Source: an uncultured Amylibacter sp.
Lineage (GTDB): Bacteria > Pseudomonadota > Alphaproteobacteria > Rhodobacterales > Rhodobacteraceae
NCBI GenBank assembly: GCA_947497475.1
Contig: CANMGS010000001.1
Location: forward strand, 496,001 to 560,000
Direction of reading: 5' to 3'
Length of the DNA stretch: 64,000 nt
Position 1 is the first letter of the stretch, and every line of letters starts with the position of its first letter. Positions 17,866-27,557 of this stretch are shown here, one piece after another. A program made the position numbers and the translations under genes. The notes under the pieces were generated by a model. It was not told the DNA's origin. It searched no databases and saw only the letters and a list, made by a program, of their open reading frames with translations.

Positions 17866-19447
17866 TGTTTTTCTCCACTTCGCCATTTGCAAGTGCGCGT
17901 AATTCTTTACGCATAATTTTACCTGTTACTGTTATTGGTAGCTCTTTCATAAACTCCACCTCGCGTGGATACTCATGCGCAGCTAAATTATTGCGAACAT
18001 GGTCTTGGAGCACTGAAACCAGTTGTTCATCACCCTGAACTTCTGATTTCAACTTTACATAAGCCTTGATAATTTCGCCTCGTTTTTCATCGGCTTTGCC
18101 AACAACACCAACGGCTTCAACACAGGCGTGACCTAAAAGACAGTTTTCAATCGCACTTGGCCCAATGCGATATCCTGCTGAATTGATCACATCATCATCT
18201 CGTCCAATAAATCGAATATACCCGTTTTCTAAAATGCCGCGATCACCAGTAATTAACCAATCACGTCGAAATTTTTCAACTGTGGCCAATGGGTTTTTCC
18301 AATATTTCAACATCATTACTGGCGTTCCGACGCGAACGGCAATATCGCCTTCTTTTAATGTTTCATTTCCATCGTCATCTATAATTGCTAAATGATGTCC
18401 AACAACGGGGCGCCCAATACATCCCTCTTTTGCATCAAATAAACTGCTACACGAAGACACAATCATGTTGCATTCTGTTTGCCCGTAGAACTCGTTCATT
18501 GTCAGTCCAAAGCTTTCCCGCCCCCAGTCTAATAATTCACCCCCCAATGCCTCACCACCAGATGCAACAGTACGCAAACCATTAATAGAAGCATCTTCGG
18601 CTTTTAAATGTTTCAAAGCGGTTGCTGGAAAAAACACATTTCGAACTTGCCCTTTTTCAATAATATCTTGGCACCCTTTTGCACTGAATTTATCCATACG
18701 CGCAGCAACAACAGGAATACCGTGATGCAGCCCAGGCATCAAAACATCCAACAAACCACCAATCCATGCCCAATCTGCAGGCGTCCAAAGGCAATCGTTC
18801 TCTTGTGGTAAAAAATCATGACTGACTTCCACACCAGGTAAATGCCCCAACAAAACACGATGTGGTAACAATGCTCCTTTCGGCGCGCCTGTTGTTCCAG
18901 AGGTATAGATAATTATTGCAGGATCATTCGACCCAGTTACAACTGGCATGAAACCATCTACATCAACCAAGTTGACCGCATCTGGGTCAATTAAATGTTT
19001 CAAATCTGGCAAGCTATCCCGCATATCTTCAATTATGGGTAAAGATACCTGATCCGTAATAACAACGCTTGCTCCAGAGTTGCTCAGGCGTGTTTCCAGC
19101 GCATCTTTACGAAAAAGGGTAAACAATGGGACAGATATCGCCCCAAGCTTCCAGATAGCGATATGCGCCGCTGCAGTCCAAACAGATTGACTTCGAAACA
19201 CACCAACACGATCGCCAACAGCAACACCTAAACTGCGTAAGTGCACTGCCAATTTATCTGAAAGCTTTCGCAATTCACCAAAGCTTATATCAAGCCGTCC
19301 GCTGGATGTGAGATCAATGAGAGCAGTACGGTCAGGGTCTCTTTGCGCCCATTTATCGCAAACATCCACGCCCATATTATACAACTCGGGAATGTCCCAT
19401 GAGAAACCCTCGACCAGTTCTTCATATGTTGCTGCTTTAGTCAGCAT
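17858..19447 (-). CDS. AMP-binding acyl-CoA synthetase
   Basis: A 529-residue adenylate-forming enzyme. It shows the P-loop [18 protein letters not shown], the substrate/adenine motif [13 protein letters not shown] with a following hinge, [16 protein letters not shown], and the C-terminal catalytic lysine in [11 protein letters not shown] at about K510. It activates a carboxylic acid as its CoA thioester. Sequence resembles acetyl- and medium-chain acyl-CoA synthetases. Inside the liu operon, between liuA and liuB, candidate substrates are isovalerate, acetoacetate or another short branched acid. The gap to liuA is 2 bases. Confidence 0.88.
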   Translation of the reverse strand: MLTKAATYEELVEGFSWDIPELYNMGVDVCDKWAQRDPDRTALIDLTSSGRLDISFGELRKLSDKLAVHLRSLGVAVGDRVGVFRSQSVWTAAAHIAIWKLGAISVPLFTLFRKDALETRLSNSGASVVITDQVSLPIIEDMRDSLPDLKHLIDPDAVNLVDVDGFMPVVTGSNDPAIIIYTSGTTGAPKGALLPHRVLLGHLPGVEVSHDFLPQENDCLWTPADWAWIGGLLDVLMPGLHHGIPVVAARMDKFSAKGCQDIIEKGQVRNVFFPATALKHLKAEDASINGLRTVASGGEALGGELLDWGRESFGLTMNEFYGQTECNMIVSSCSSLFDAKEGCIGRPVVGHHLAIIDDDGNETLKEGDIAVRVGTPVMMLKYWKNPLATVEKFRRDWLITGDRGILENGYIRFIGRDDDVINSAGYRIGPSAIENCLLGHACVEAVGVVGKADEKRGEIIKAYVKLKSEVQGDEQLVSVLQDHVRNNLAAHEYPREVEFMKELPITVTGKIMRKELRALANGEVEKNNG

Positions 19448-19449
19448 GC

Positions 19450-20616
19450 TTATATTCTCGTCTCATTAAACAATTCGCGCCCAATCAGCATGCGACGGAT
19501 TTCAGATGTACCCGCACCAATTTCATATAGTTTTGCATCGCGCAACAAACGACCTGTAGGGTAATCATTGATGTATCCATTCCCACCCAGACATTGAATT
19601 GCTTCTAAAGCAATCTGAGTGGCCTTTTCAGCAGCATACAAAATACATCCAGCACTATCCTTACGCGTGACTTCCCCGCGATCGCAAGCTTGAGCAACTG
19701 CGTAAACATATGCTCGGCATGCATTCATAGTTGTATACATATCCGCCAACTTTCCTTGCATTAGTTGGAAAGTTCCTATCGGTTTACCAAATTGCTCACG
19801 TTCATGGACATATGGCACAACTACGTCCATGGCCGCCGCCATAATACCAATTGGACCAGCAGCAAGTGTGACACGCTCATAATCCAAACCAGACATTAAA
19901 ACCGTTGCACCCATACCTTCTTCGGCAAGAATATTTTCAAAAGGCACCAAGCAATCCTCAAACACCAATTCGCATGTGTTTGAGCCACGCATCCCTAGCT
20001 TATCCAGCTTTTGGGCCGTAGAAAAACCTTCCATTCCTCGCTCAATCAAGAATGCGGTGATACCTTTAGATGCAGCTTCTGCATCTGATTTTGCATAGAC
20101 GATCAGTGTGTTCGCATCAGGTCCATTTGTAATCCACATTTTATTACCGTTTAGCATGAAACCGTCGTTCCGTTTTTCTGCACGTAACTTCATCGACACG
20201 ACATCAGAACCAGCACCTGGTTCAGACATGGCCAAAGATCCGACATGCTCCCCTGAAATCAATTTCGGCAAATATTTGGCTTTTTGCTCGACGGTTCCCC
20301 AACGATTAATCTGATTGATACATAAATTAGAATGTGCGCCATAAGACAGTCCAACAGACGCACTGGCACGGCTGATTTCTTCAATAGCTATACAATGCGC
20401 GAGATACCCCATAGCAACACCACCATCCTCTTCAGGAACAGTCATTCCATGCAAACCAAGTGCACCCATTTTTTCCCATAAATCCATTGGAAACTCGTTA
20501 GATGCATCAATTTCAGCGGCACGTGGAGCAATTTCGTTTGCGCAAAAGCGTTGGACAGTATCACGAAGAGCATCGATATCTTCACCTAAATTAAAATTCA
20601 TTGTGGAATTAAACAT
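19450..20616 (-). CDS. liuA: Isovaleryl-CoA dehydrogenase
   Basis: A 388-residue acyl-CoA dehydrogenase. The flavin motifs [11 protein letters not shown] and [11 protein letters not shown] are present, with the C-terminal [19 protein letters not shown] and [15 protein letters not shown]. In [14 protein letters not shown] the glutamate (E247) occupies the helix position used as catalytic base in isovaleryl-CoA dehydrogenases. Correspondingly GAGTSEI lacks the C-terminal catalytic glutamate of other family members. This makes the assignment specific. It oxidises isovaleryl-CoA to 3-methylcrotonyl-CoA and passes electrons to ETF. The start at 20616 has AAGGGA upstream and overlaps the tetR stop by 8 bases. 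Confidence 0.94.
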   Translation of the reverse strand: MFNSTMNFNLGEDIDALRDTVQRFCANEIAPRAAEIDASNEFPMDLWEKMGALGLHGMTVPEEDGGVAMGYLAHCIAIEEISRASASVGLSYGAHSNLCINQINRWGTVEQKAKYLPKLISGEHVGSLAMSEPGAGSDVVSMKLRAEKRNDGFMLNGNKMWITNGPDANTLIVYAKSDAEAASKGITAFLIERGMEGFSTAQKLDKLGMRGSNTCELVFEDCLVPFENILAEEGMGATVLMSGLDYERVTLAAGPIGIMAAAMDVVVPYVHEREQFGKPIGTFQLMQGKLADMYTTMNACRAYVYAVAQACDRGEVTRKDSAGCILYAAEKATQIALEAIQCLGGNGYINDYPTGRLLRDAKLYEIGAGTSEIRRMLIGRELFNETRI

Positions 20617-21220
20617 ACGATTTCCCTTTGGTTTCATATCCAACACTGCGTAAAGTCAGGTCTACATAATTATCTTCAATTTGCTTTTGAGAGAGGCGGC
20701 CATCTGCACTGAACCAAGTATTGACACCCGTCAGTGATGCGATGATTGACATCGCTGCAACATGAGCATCAGGCGTGTTAAATTCACCTGTATTGATCCC
20801 ATCACGGATGATCTGACGCAAAACATCTTCATAGGCACGACGCTGGCTTTCGATTTTTTTATGACCATCATCCTCTAAGGAGCGTAGCTCCATATAAGAG
20901 ATGAACACGGCCTGCGGTTTTTCGATATGAAATCGAATATGAAACCGAGTGAAAGCTTCCAACTGCTCTGCAGCTTGCCCTCTAGAAATTTGTTCACTCC
21001 ACGCTGCCATTAAGCCATCCATGTGATCCATTAAAAGGCGAACAAGGATTTGCTGTTTATTTGGGAAGTGATTGTATAAAGCGCTGACATTCACACCAAC
21101 AGCCTCTGCAATCTGTCGCATAGAAACCGCCGCATACCCATATTGCGCAATCAATGGCAAAGCAGTCGATAATATTGCAGCTTTGGTTTCTGAACCAATG
21201 GATCCTTTAACGCGCGCCAT
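20609..21220 (-). CDS. TetR-family regulator of the branched-chain acyl-CoA operons
   Basis: A 203-residue TetR protein. The N-terminal helix-turn-helix spans about residues 10-57, with the recognition region in [24 protein letters not shown] ligand domain with acidic and aromatic helices follows. It is the first gene of the liu operon and its stop overlaps the liuA start. A palindrome (ATGAACG-TT-CGTTCTT) sits at the -10 box of its own promoter, and the same 20 bases recur before the thiolase gene. This fits an autoregulated repressor responding to a branched-chain or other acyl-CoA, like LiuQ or PsrA-type regulators. The ligand is not deducible here. Confidence 0.9.
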   Translation of the reverse strand: MARVKGSIGSETKAAILSTALPLIAQYGYAAVSMRQIAEAVGVNVSALYNHFPNKQQILVRLLMDHMDGLMAAWSEQISRGQAAEQLEAFTRFHIRFHIEKPQAVFISYMELRSLEDDGHKKIESQRRAYEDVLRQIIRDGINTGEFNTPDAHVAAMSIIASLTGVNTWFSADGRLSQKQIEDNYVDLTLRSVGYETKGKSYV

Positions 21221-21236
21221 GTTAATCCTTAATTAA

Positions 21237-21278
21237 ATGAACGTTCGTTCTTATAATATAAAAAAACGCACCCGTCAA
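21237..21278 (-). promoter_or_regulatory. tetR-liu operon promoter with overlapping TetR operator
   Basis: On the minus strand, TTGACG (plus-strand 21273-21278) is followed after exactly 17 bases by TATAAG (21250-21255), a good housekeeping-type promoter. The palindrome ATGAACG-TT-CGTTCTT (21237-21252) overlaps the end of the -10 box, a position expected to block RNA polymerase. The 20-base sequence 21231-21250 is repeated identically at 26230-26249. Confidence 0.75.
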
Positions 21279-21294
21279 TATTTACGACCTCAAT

Positions 21295-22065
21295 CTACTT
21301 ATCTTTGAAGCTTGGCTTGCGCTTTTCAATAAACGCATTCATGCCTTCTTTTTGGTCCTCAGTCGCAAAAAGAGAATGAAATATCCGGCGCTCAAAAAAC
21401 AAACCTTCTGTTAAGCTGGTTTCGTCCGCACGATTTACGACATCGCGCACCAAAGCAGTCACAGGTTTGGAATACTCCGCGATCTGCGCAGCAGCAGCCA
21501 TAGCTGTTTCCACGACTTTGTCATCAGGTACGACGCGGGCAACTAAACCGCTAGCTAGTGCCTCGTCAGCCATCATCATACGACCCGTAAGGTGCATATC
21601 CATCGATTTTGCACGACCAATCAATTTCGTCATACGTTGTGACCCGCCCATGCCTGCAATAATACCAAGCTTGATCTCAGGTTGACCGAATTGCGCACCT
21701 TCTCCTGCTACGATGAAATCGCACATCATTGCCAACTCACAACCACCACCCAGCGCATAGCCGTTTACCGCAGCAATCTTAGGTGTCCGAAGGTTTACGA
21801 ATGTATCCCAATCCGCAAAATAATCTTCGGTGGAAGCTTCCGCATATGTTAAAGTAGACATTTCTTTTATATCGCCACCCGCGGCAAATGCCTTTTCATT
21901 TCCTGTTATTACAAAACACCGCACGGATGAATCTGCGTCAAGCTTCGGCAATTCTGCCAATATTTCATCTTTGAGCTCTTTATTTAGGGCGTTTAGTTGT
22001 TTTGGGCGATTTAACCGTACCAAAACAACGCCAGCTTTACGTGTGATTTCAATTGTCTTTGGCAT
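21295..22065 (-). CDS. Enoyl-CoA hydratase
   Basis: A 256-residue crotonase. Both catalytic glutamates expected for hydration are present, in GGGCELAMMCD and FGQPEIKLGIIAG, with the oxyanion segment AFAAGGDIKEM. It hydrates short-chain enoyl-CoAs such as methacrylyl-CoA and tiglyl-CoA in valine and isoleucine breakdown. The start is the ATG at 22065; an in-frame TTG two codons upstream is less likely. The gene is the last of its operon and lies 3 bases after the HIBYL-CoA hydrolase region on the same strand. Confidence 0.93.
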   Translation of the reverse strand: MPKTIEITRKAGVVLVRLNRPKQLNALNKELKDEILAELPKLDADSSVRCFVITGNEKAFAAGGDIKEMSTLTYAEASTEDYFADWDTFVNLRTPKIAAVNGYALGGGCELAMMCDFIVAGEGAQFGQPEIKLGIIAGMGGSQRMTKLIGRAKSMDMHLTGRMMMADEALASGLVARVVPDDKVVETAMAAAAQIAEYSKPVTALVRDVVNRADETSLTEGLFFERRIFHSLFATEDQKEGMNAFIEKRKPSFKDK

Positions 22066-22067
22066 AA

Positions 22068-23105
22068 TCAAAAAATCTCCAAGCTAAAATCACCACCTTC
22101 AGCAGGCCTGTCCATTTTTGCAAGCAACTCTTTAGGGACTTTATCCAAAGTTTCATACTTCCACTGCGGGTTGCGATCTTTGTCGATTACTGCAGCTCTG
22201 ATCCCTTCGAGAAACTCACCTTCGCTCGTCGAGATACTTACAAATCGATATTCGTTCCTAAGCGCTCTTTCTAAATCGCTACCACGCACATCACGAATAG
22301 CTGCCAATGTCGCGATTTGGGAATATGGCGCGCCATGCCCAATAGACTTAAGAGCTTTTACGCTGAATTCTGTATCTGCTTGAGAAAGTGCCGCGACCAT
22401 ATCCACAACTGTTTCTAAACCAAATATTGCATCAATCTCGGGCTGCTGAGCCTTTAAAATAGAACTATCAGGTTTTTCATTAAAATCTTCAATGATTGAT
22501 AAATCAGCGTCTTTTAATAAAGCGTCCCGCAAAGCATCAATCTTTTCAGATACCACAAAATAATCGGCGACACCCGTATACAAACAATCTGCTCCAGACA
22601 TGCGTGCTCCTGTTAAGCCTAGGTATTCGCCACATGACCCAGGTGTATTTGCCAGCAAATATGTCCCGCCAACATCTGGTAATAATCCAATCGCACACTC
22701 AGGCATCGCCAGCATAGTTCGGTCTGTCACAACACGATGCGACCCATGTGCTGAAATACCAACGCCTCCACCCATCACAATACGATCCATCAATGCAACA
22801 TAAGGTTTTTGATAATTGGCTATTCTAGCATTCAGTCGGTATTCATCACGCCAAAAATCCTGTGCCGCTTTATGATTTCCAGAAATGCCTTGTCTGTAGA
22901 AGTAAGCAATATCACCACCAGCGCAAAATGCTTTTTCGCCTTCAGCATCAATCAATATAAACTCTATTTCCGCATCATGCTCCCATTTGATCAATGCTTG
23001 CTCAATCGTCAAAGCCATTTCATGGTTCAAAGCATTCAATGCTTGTGGACGTGTTAATGTTATATGGCCAACACGCCCAACCTTACGAATTGATAGATCA
23101 GTCAT
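22068..23105 (-). CDS. 3-hydroxyisobutyryl-CoA hydrolase
   Basis: A 345-residue crotonase-superfamily enzyme with the longer ECH_2 architecture of HIBYL-CoA hydrolases. It carries KAFCAGGDIAYFYRQG, DRIVMGGGVGISAHGSHRV, and MPECAIGLLPDVGGTYLL followed by a C-terminal alpha-helical extension. It hydrolyses 3-hydroxyisobutyryl-CoA in valine degradation, removing the reactive methacrylyl-CoA pool. The start overlaps the acyl-CoA dehydrogenase stop by 4 bases. The order dehydrogenase, hydrolase, hydratase fits the valine pathway. Confidence 0.93.
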   Translation of the reverse strand: MTDLSIRKVGRVGHITLTRPQALNALNHEMALTIEQALIKWEHDAEIEFILIDAEGEKAFCAGGDIAYFYRQGISGNHKAAQDFWRDEYRLNARIANYQKPYVALMDRIVMGGGVGISAHGSHRVVTDRTMLAMPECAIGLLPDVGGTYLLANTPGSCGEYLGLTGARMSGADCLYTGVADYFVVSEKIDALRDALLKDADLSIIEDFNEKPDSSILKAQQPEIDAIFGLETVVDMVAALSQADTEFSVKALKSIGHGAPYSQIATLAAIRDVRGSDLERALRNEYRFVSISTSEGEFLEGIRAAVIDKDRNPQWKYETLDKVPKELLAKMDRPAEGGDFSLEIF

Positions 23106-24253
23106 GAACGGTCTCTTTCTTGCAATACTGCGCGACTGATTATCAAGCGCATTACTTCATTGGTGCCTTCTAAGATTTGATGCACTCGAATGTCGCGCAA
23201 TAATTTTTCAATGCCATAATCTTCTAGGTATCCATAACCACCAAGCATCTGTAAGGCATCATTGGTCACATCATAGCATGTGTCCGTTACAAACATCTTT
23301 GCCATAGCACAATGCTTCGTAGCATCAGGTGCATTTGTGTCCAATTTCCATGCAGCTTGACGGAGGAATACACGAGACGCCTGTAGCTTAGTTTCCATCT
23401 CGGCCAATTTAAATTGCAATGCTTGAAAGCTATCAATCGTTTTACCAAATGCTTTACGTTCACCCATATAAATCGCGGCAGTCTTTAACGCCTGTGAAGC
23501 CGCTCCCAATGAGCAAGCTGCAATATTCAAACGTCCACCATCTAACCCCTCCATTGCGTAGTTGAAACCTTTACCCTCTTCCCCCAATAAATTATCGGCA
23601 GATACAGAACAATTATCCATCTGAACTTGAGCCGTAGGTTGCGCACGCCATCCCATTTTTTGTTCTAAAGCACCAAAGGATAATCCAGCACTTCCATTGG
23701 GGACAGTAATAGCAGAAACACCTTTAGACCCCTCTTCACCCGTTCGGCACATCACAAGATACAAGTCGGCATAACTGCCACCTGAAATAAATGCCTTATT
23801 GCCCGTTAAAGAGTACCCCTCATTTGTACGTATCGCTTTTGTCCGCAAGGCCGCGGCGTCAGACCCTGAACCAGGTTCAGTTAAACAGTATGAACAATAC
23901 GCTTCCAATGAAATCAGTTTATCCAACCATTCCGTTTTCAATGCTTCTGTACCATTCTTTGCAACCATGTTTGCACACATATTATGAATAGAAATAAACG
24001 CAGACACGGCAGGACATGCCATTGCAAGTGCTTCAAATACTAATGTTGCATCTAAACGCGACAACCCAGAGCCACCTTTATCTTCTGGCACATACATCGC
24101 TCCAAAGCCAAGTTCTGCTGCAGCCTTCAAAACTTCACGCGGGATTGTTTCATCCTTTTCCCACTGCAGTGCATGAGGCGCGATTGCATCTTGCCCAAAA
24201 TTATAGGCCATTTCAAAAATCAAATTCTGTTCTTCTGTCAGCTCAAAATTCAT
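23102..24253 (-). CDS. Acyl-CoA dehydrogenase, probably isobutyryl-CoA dehydrogenase
   Basis: A 383-residue acyl-CoA dehydrogenase. It has the flavin loops CLTEPGSGSDAAALRT and GNKAFISGGSYAD, ERKAFGKTIDSFQALQ, and QMLGGYGYLEDYGIEKLLRD. The usual catalytic glutamate lies in ILEGTNEVMRLI (E362), unlike the liuA product. Co-operonic HIBYL-CoA hydrolase points to isobutyryl-CoA to methacrylyl-CoA, though 2-methylbutyryl-CoA is also possible. AAGGA precedes the ATG. The gap after the SDR gene is 20 bases. Confidence 0.9.
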   Translation of the reverse strand: MNFELTEEQNLIFEMAYNFGQDAIAPHALQWEKDETIPREVLKAAAELGFGAMYVPEDKGGSGLSRLDATLVFEALAMACPAVSAFISIHNMCANMVAKNGTEALKTEWLDKLISLEAYCSYCLTEPGSGSDAAALRTKAIRTNEGYSLTGNKAFISGGSYADLYLVMCRTGEEGSKGVSAITVPNGSAGLSFGALEQKMGWRAQPTAQVQMDNCSVSADNLLGEEGKGFNYAMEGLDGGRLNIAACSLGAASQALKTAAIYMGERKAFGKTIDSFQALQFKLAEMETKLQASRVFLRQAAWKLDTNAPDATKHCAMAKMFVTDTCYDVTNDALQMLGGYGYLEDYGIEKLLRDIRVHQILEGTNEVMRLIISRAVLQERDRS

Positions 24254-24273
24254 ATTCTATCCTTTTCAACTGT

Positions 24274-25026
24274 CTAACGCGGCTGCATTCGTGTTGCACC
24301 ATCAAGACGAATAACTTCGCCATTTAAGAAGCTGTTTTCAGCAATGTGCATAGCAAGTTTTGCGAACTCATCAGGTGATCCCAATCGACTCGGAAAGGGA
24401 ATATTCGAAGCCAATGAATCTTGAACTTCTTGCGGGAAAGCCGTCACCATTGGCGTGCCGAATATTCCAGGAGCAATAGCCATAACGCGGATACCAAGCT
24501 TTGATAAATCACGTGCCATTGGGATTGTCATTGCAGCAACACCGCCTTTAGATGCGCCATAAGCGATTTGACCGATCTGTCCCTCAAAGGCAGCAACAGA
24601 AGCTGTATTTATAATAACACCGCGTTCACCATCTGCATTCAATGCGTCAGCCTCTGACATACCTAATGCAGATTGGCTGCTCACATTGAAACTACCAACC
24701 AAATTTACGTTGATTACCTTTTGGAACAAAGCTGCATCATGTGCCATACCACGTGATACTGTTTTGGCAGCTGGTGCAATTCCTGCACAATTAACACAGA
24801 TGCGTTCTTGCCCATTAATCGTTCTTGCCTGCTCCAGAGCAGCTGCAACACTTTCGGGTTCAGTCACATCTGTTTGACAAAAAATAGCATTGCTCTCATC
24901 AGCAGGCGCGTTCATGTCCAAGATAGCGACTTTAACACCTTTGGTTAATAACCCAGTAACTACTGCAGAACCAAGACCAGAAGCCCCACCAGTCACAACA
25001 GCAGCAATTTGATTGCTCAATTCCAT
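24274..25026 (-). CDS. SDR dehydrogenase, 3-hydroxy-2-methylbutyryl-CoA dehydrogenase-like
   Basis: A 250-residue short-chain dehydrogenase. The cofactor motif is TGGASGLGSA (12-21), the structural motif is NCAGIAP, and the catalytic S143-Y156-K160 (YGASKGG) is intact. The insert around INTASVAAFEGQIGQIAYGASKGG and the APGIFGTPMV stretch match the HSD17B10/3-hydroxyacyl-CoA dehydrogenase type II group. That group oxidises 2-methyl-3-hydroxybutyryl-CoA in isoleucine degradation with NAD. It lies 3 bases after the thiolase stop, the partner for the next isoleucine step. Confidence 0.9.
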   Translation of the reverse strand: MELSNQIAAVVTGGASGLGSAVVTGLLTKGVKVAILDMNAPADESNAIFCQTDVTEPESVAAALEQARTINGQERICVNCAGIAPAAKTVSRGMAHDAALFQKVINVNLVGSFNVSSQSALGMSEADALNADGERGVIINTASVAAFEGQIGQIAYGASKGGVAAMTIPMARDLSKLGIRVMAIAPGIFGTPMVTAFPQEVQDSLASNIPFPSRLGSPDEFAKLAMHIAENSFLNGEVIRLDGATRMQPR

Positions 25027-25029
25027 TCC

Positions 25030-26211
25030 TTAAGCCCTTTCAATAGCAATTGCAGTTCCTTCGCCACCACCAATGCAAATAGCCGCAATACCACGTTTAA
25101 GCCCTCGCTTTTCTAAAGCATTCAAAAGCGTCACAACAATCCGCGTACCAGATGCACCAATAGGGTGGCCTAATGCACAAGCGCCGCCATTCACATTTAT
25201 CTTATCACGTGAAATTCTCAGCTTTTGCATAAATGCCATTGGCACAACTGCGAACGCTTCATTGACTTCCCACAAATCAACATCGTCTACAGACCATCCA
25301 ATTTTTGACAATAACTTCTCTGCTGCTGGAACAGGCGCCGTTGTAAACCAACTTGGTTCTTGCGCATGGCTTGCATGGCCAACGATCTGTGCTCTTACAG
25401 TTAAACCTAAGTCTTTCGCACTCTTCTCCGCCATCATGACAACTGCAGCTGCGCCATCCGAAATAGACGATGCATTTGCAGCTGTTACGGTTCCATTTTT
25501 GTCAAACGCAGGTCGCAGTGTTGGTATTTTTTCTGGGCGTGCCTTCGCTGGTTGCTCATCTGCATCAATAAATATGTCACCCTTCCGCGATTGAATTCTA
25601 AATGGTACAAGCTCATCTTCAAAAGCTCCTGACTCTTGCGCAGCCAAAGCATTTGATAAAGATGTCAAAGCATACTCATCTTGCGCTTCACGCGTAAATT
25701 GAAATTCCTTTGCACATAACTCTGCGAAATGCCCCATCAAATTACCTTTATCGTAAGCATCTTCTAAACCATCGAGAAACATATGATCTTTCAATTCAAC
25801 ATGACCTAAACGTGCCCCGCCTCGCGTTTTAGAAGACAAATATGGTGCTTGGCTCATATTTTCCATACCACCTGCAACCATAATTCCCTGGCTGCCTGCA
25901 CTTAATTGATCATACGCAGACATGATGGTTTTCATACCAGAGCCACAAACCTTGTTTACGGTTGTGCACGGGACAGACTGAGGCAAGCCGGCGCCTAAAG
26001 CCGCTTGCCTAGCAGGCGCTTGCCCAAGCCCCGCAGACAGAACACATCCCATTAGAACTTCGTCTATTTTATCTACATTTATGCCTGCATTAATTACTGC
26101 AGCCTTAATTGCTGCGGCACCAAGCTCAGGAGTTGGCGTATTTTGGAAGTCCCCTTGGAACCCTCCCATTGGCGTACGCGCAGCGCCAACTATTGCGATT
26201 GTATCTGGCAT
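25030..26211 (-). CDS. Acetyl-CoA C-acyltransferase (thiolase)
   Basis: A 393-residue thiolase with the nucleophile C89 in NKVCGSGMKT, the histidine H349 in GHPIGASGTR and the second cysteine C379 in CIGGGEGTA. It cleaves acetoacetyl-CoA or 2-methylacetoacetyl-CoA. Acetoacetate comes from leucine and the methyl form from isoleucine, so it can serve both branches. The start at 26211 has AGGAA nearby and fits the family's short N-terminus (MPDTIAIVGAARTPMG). It is the first gene of the second operon, with the TetR operator 24 bases upstream. Confidence 0.93.
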   Translation of the reverse strand: MPDTIAIVGAARTPMGGFQGDFQNTPTPELGAAAIKAAVINAGINVDKIDEVLMGCVLSAGLGQAPARQAALGAGLPQSVPCTTVNKVCGSGMKTIMSAYDQLSAGSQGIMVAGGMENMSQAPYLSSKTRGGARLGHVELKDHMFLDGLEDAYDKGNLMGHFAELCAKEFQFTREAQDEYALTSLSNALAAQESGAFEDELVPFRIQSRKGDIFIDADEQPAKARPEKIPTLRPAFDKNGTVTAANASSISDGAAAVVMMAEKSAKDLGLTVRAQIVGHASHAQEPSWFTTAPVPAAEKLLSKIGWSVDDVDLWEVNEAFAVVPMAFMQKLRISRDKINVNGGACALGHPIGASGTRIVVTLLNALEKRGLKRGIAAICIGGGEGTAIAIERA

Positions 26212-26235
26212 AATTGTTCCTAACCACACAATTAA

Positions 26236-26251
26236 ATGAACGTTCGTTCAT
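26236..26251 (-). promoter_or_regulatory. TetR operator before the valine/isoleucine operon
   Basis: ATGAACG-TT-CGTTCAT is a perfect palindrome with 7-base arms, 24 bases upstream of the thiolase ATG. Bases 26230-26249 are identical to 21231-21250 at the tetR-liu promoter. TTGACT on the minus strand (plus 26283-26288) may be a -35 element, but no clear -10 at proper spacing is seen. Confidence 0.72.
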
Positions 26252-26330
26252 ATTTACATATTGGAATGGAATTTTAAATGAGAGTCAACAACCCCTTCTT
26301 CCACAATATTTATTTAAAAAGCAAAGTTGG

Positions 26331-27557
26331 TTAACTCACATCTCGCATATCATGAATAACCAAGCCATCTTTGGGAAGGCTGCCAAGTGCACAAAGCTCA
26401 ATCTCACTACGTAGTTTCAATATATCTTTAATACTCGCCTGATATTTTGCACAATCACATTCGTTCGTTTCAAGCTTCACACGCATTATGTCGCTCTGCC
26501 CATCGTTATCGACCTCGACCCGAACCTTGCTGACTTCAGGATGTCGCTCAACAAATGTAGCAACCTGTTCAGGACGAACAAACATTCCTTTAACTTTGGT
26601 TGCTTGATCCGCACGGCCACGCCACCCAACGATACGTATATTCGTACGCCCACATGGGCTTTTTCCGGCCATCACAGCTGATAAATCCCCTGTTGAAAAA
26701 CGTATCAAAGGAAAGTCAGGGTTTAAGCTGGTAACAACAACCTCGCCAATTTCACCATCAGCAACAGGCATCCCTGTTCCTGGCGTAACAATCTCGACAA
26801 TCACACCTTCATCAACAATAAGCCCATCCATTGCAGGGGACTCGTACGCAACATTTCCGAGTTCTGCAGTACCATAAACCTGCAAGCACTGAATGCCACG
26901 ATCATGATACGTTTGGCGCATTTGTGGGAATAACGGGCCGCCACTGACGGCCGCCGCACGTATGGACGAAAGATCAAGACCCAGTTCATCACCTTTTTCC
27001 AAAATACGCCCTAAATAATCTGGAGTACCCGCATAAGCTGTTACACCTAAATCAGCAGCTGCTTGCGCTTGTAACTCGGTCTGACCTGGGCCTGTCGGAA
27101 CAATCGTTGCCCCAACTGCAGCCGCTCCATTTTCAAACATCATACCAGCAGGAGTAAAATGATACGAAAACGTATTTTGAATAATGTCACCTTTGCCAAT
27201 ACCAGCTGCATTTAAAAATCGACCAAACCTCCACCAGTCTTTATCGCGTTGACCCATCTCGTAAATAGGTCCCGGAGACTGAAAGAGCTGATGCACATCA
27301 CCCATCTGTAGAGCTGAATATCCCCCTAAAGGACGTTGTTTTCTTTGTGCCTCTGATAAACCAGACTTACGCAAAACAGGTAACGTTTCTAAATCAGAAA
27401 TGCTTTTTATCTCTGCGGGGTTAATACCCGCAAAACTTTCCGCAAACCCTGTAGCTTTCGCTTTTGCATTTGCAATCGCAAGCGGCAAAGCCTTTGCAAT
27501 GTCTGCAGCACGCTCATCATCAGAACGCGTTTCTAATATATCGTAAAATCCAGTCAT
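26331..27557 (-). CDS. PaaK-like phenylacetate-CoA ligase family protein
   Basis: A 408-residue adenylate-forming enzyme of the short PaaK type. It has LFQSPGPIYEMGQRD near 95, QNTFSYHFTPAGMMFENGA, TGPGQTELQ, VYGTAELGNVAYES, and the hinge/C-terminal RFSTGDLSAVM and GRADQATKVKGMFVRPEQV. It activates an aromatic or other carboxylic acid with CoA. The ATG at 27557 overlaps the transporter gene stop as TAATG, indicating translational coupling. Last gene of the ABC transporter operon, it probably activates the imported acid. The substrate is unknown. Confidence 0.87.
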   Translation of the reverse strand: MTGFYDILETRSDDERAADIAKALPLAIANAKAKATGFAESFAGINPAEIKSISDLETLPVLRKSGLSEAQRKQRPLGGYSALQMGDVHQLFQSPGPIYEMGQRDKDWWRFGRFLNAAGIGKGDIIQNTFSYHFTPAGMMFENGAAAVGATIVPTGPGQTELQAQAAADLGVTAYAGTPDYLGRILEKGDELGLDLSSIRAAAVSGGPLFPQMRQTYHDRGIQCLQVYGTAELGNVAYESPAMDGLIVDEGVIVEIVTPGTGMPVADGEIGEVVVTSLNPDFPLIRFSTGDLSAVMAGKSPCGRTNIRIVGWRGRADQATKVKGMFVRPEQVATFVERHPEVSKVRVEVDNDGQSDIMRVKLETNECDCAKYQASIKDILKLRSEIELCALGSLPKDGLVIHDMRDVS

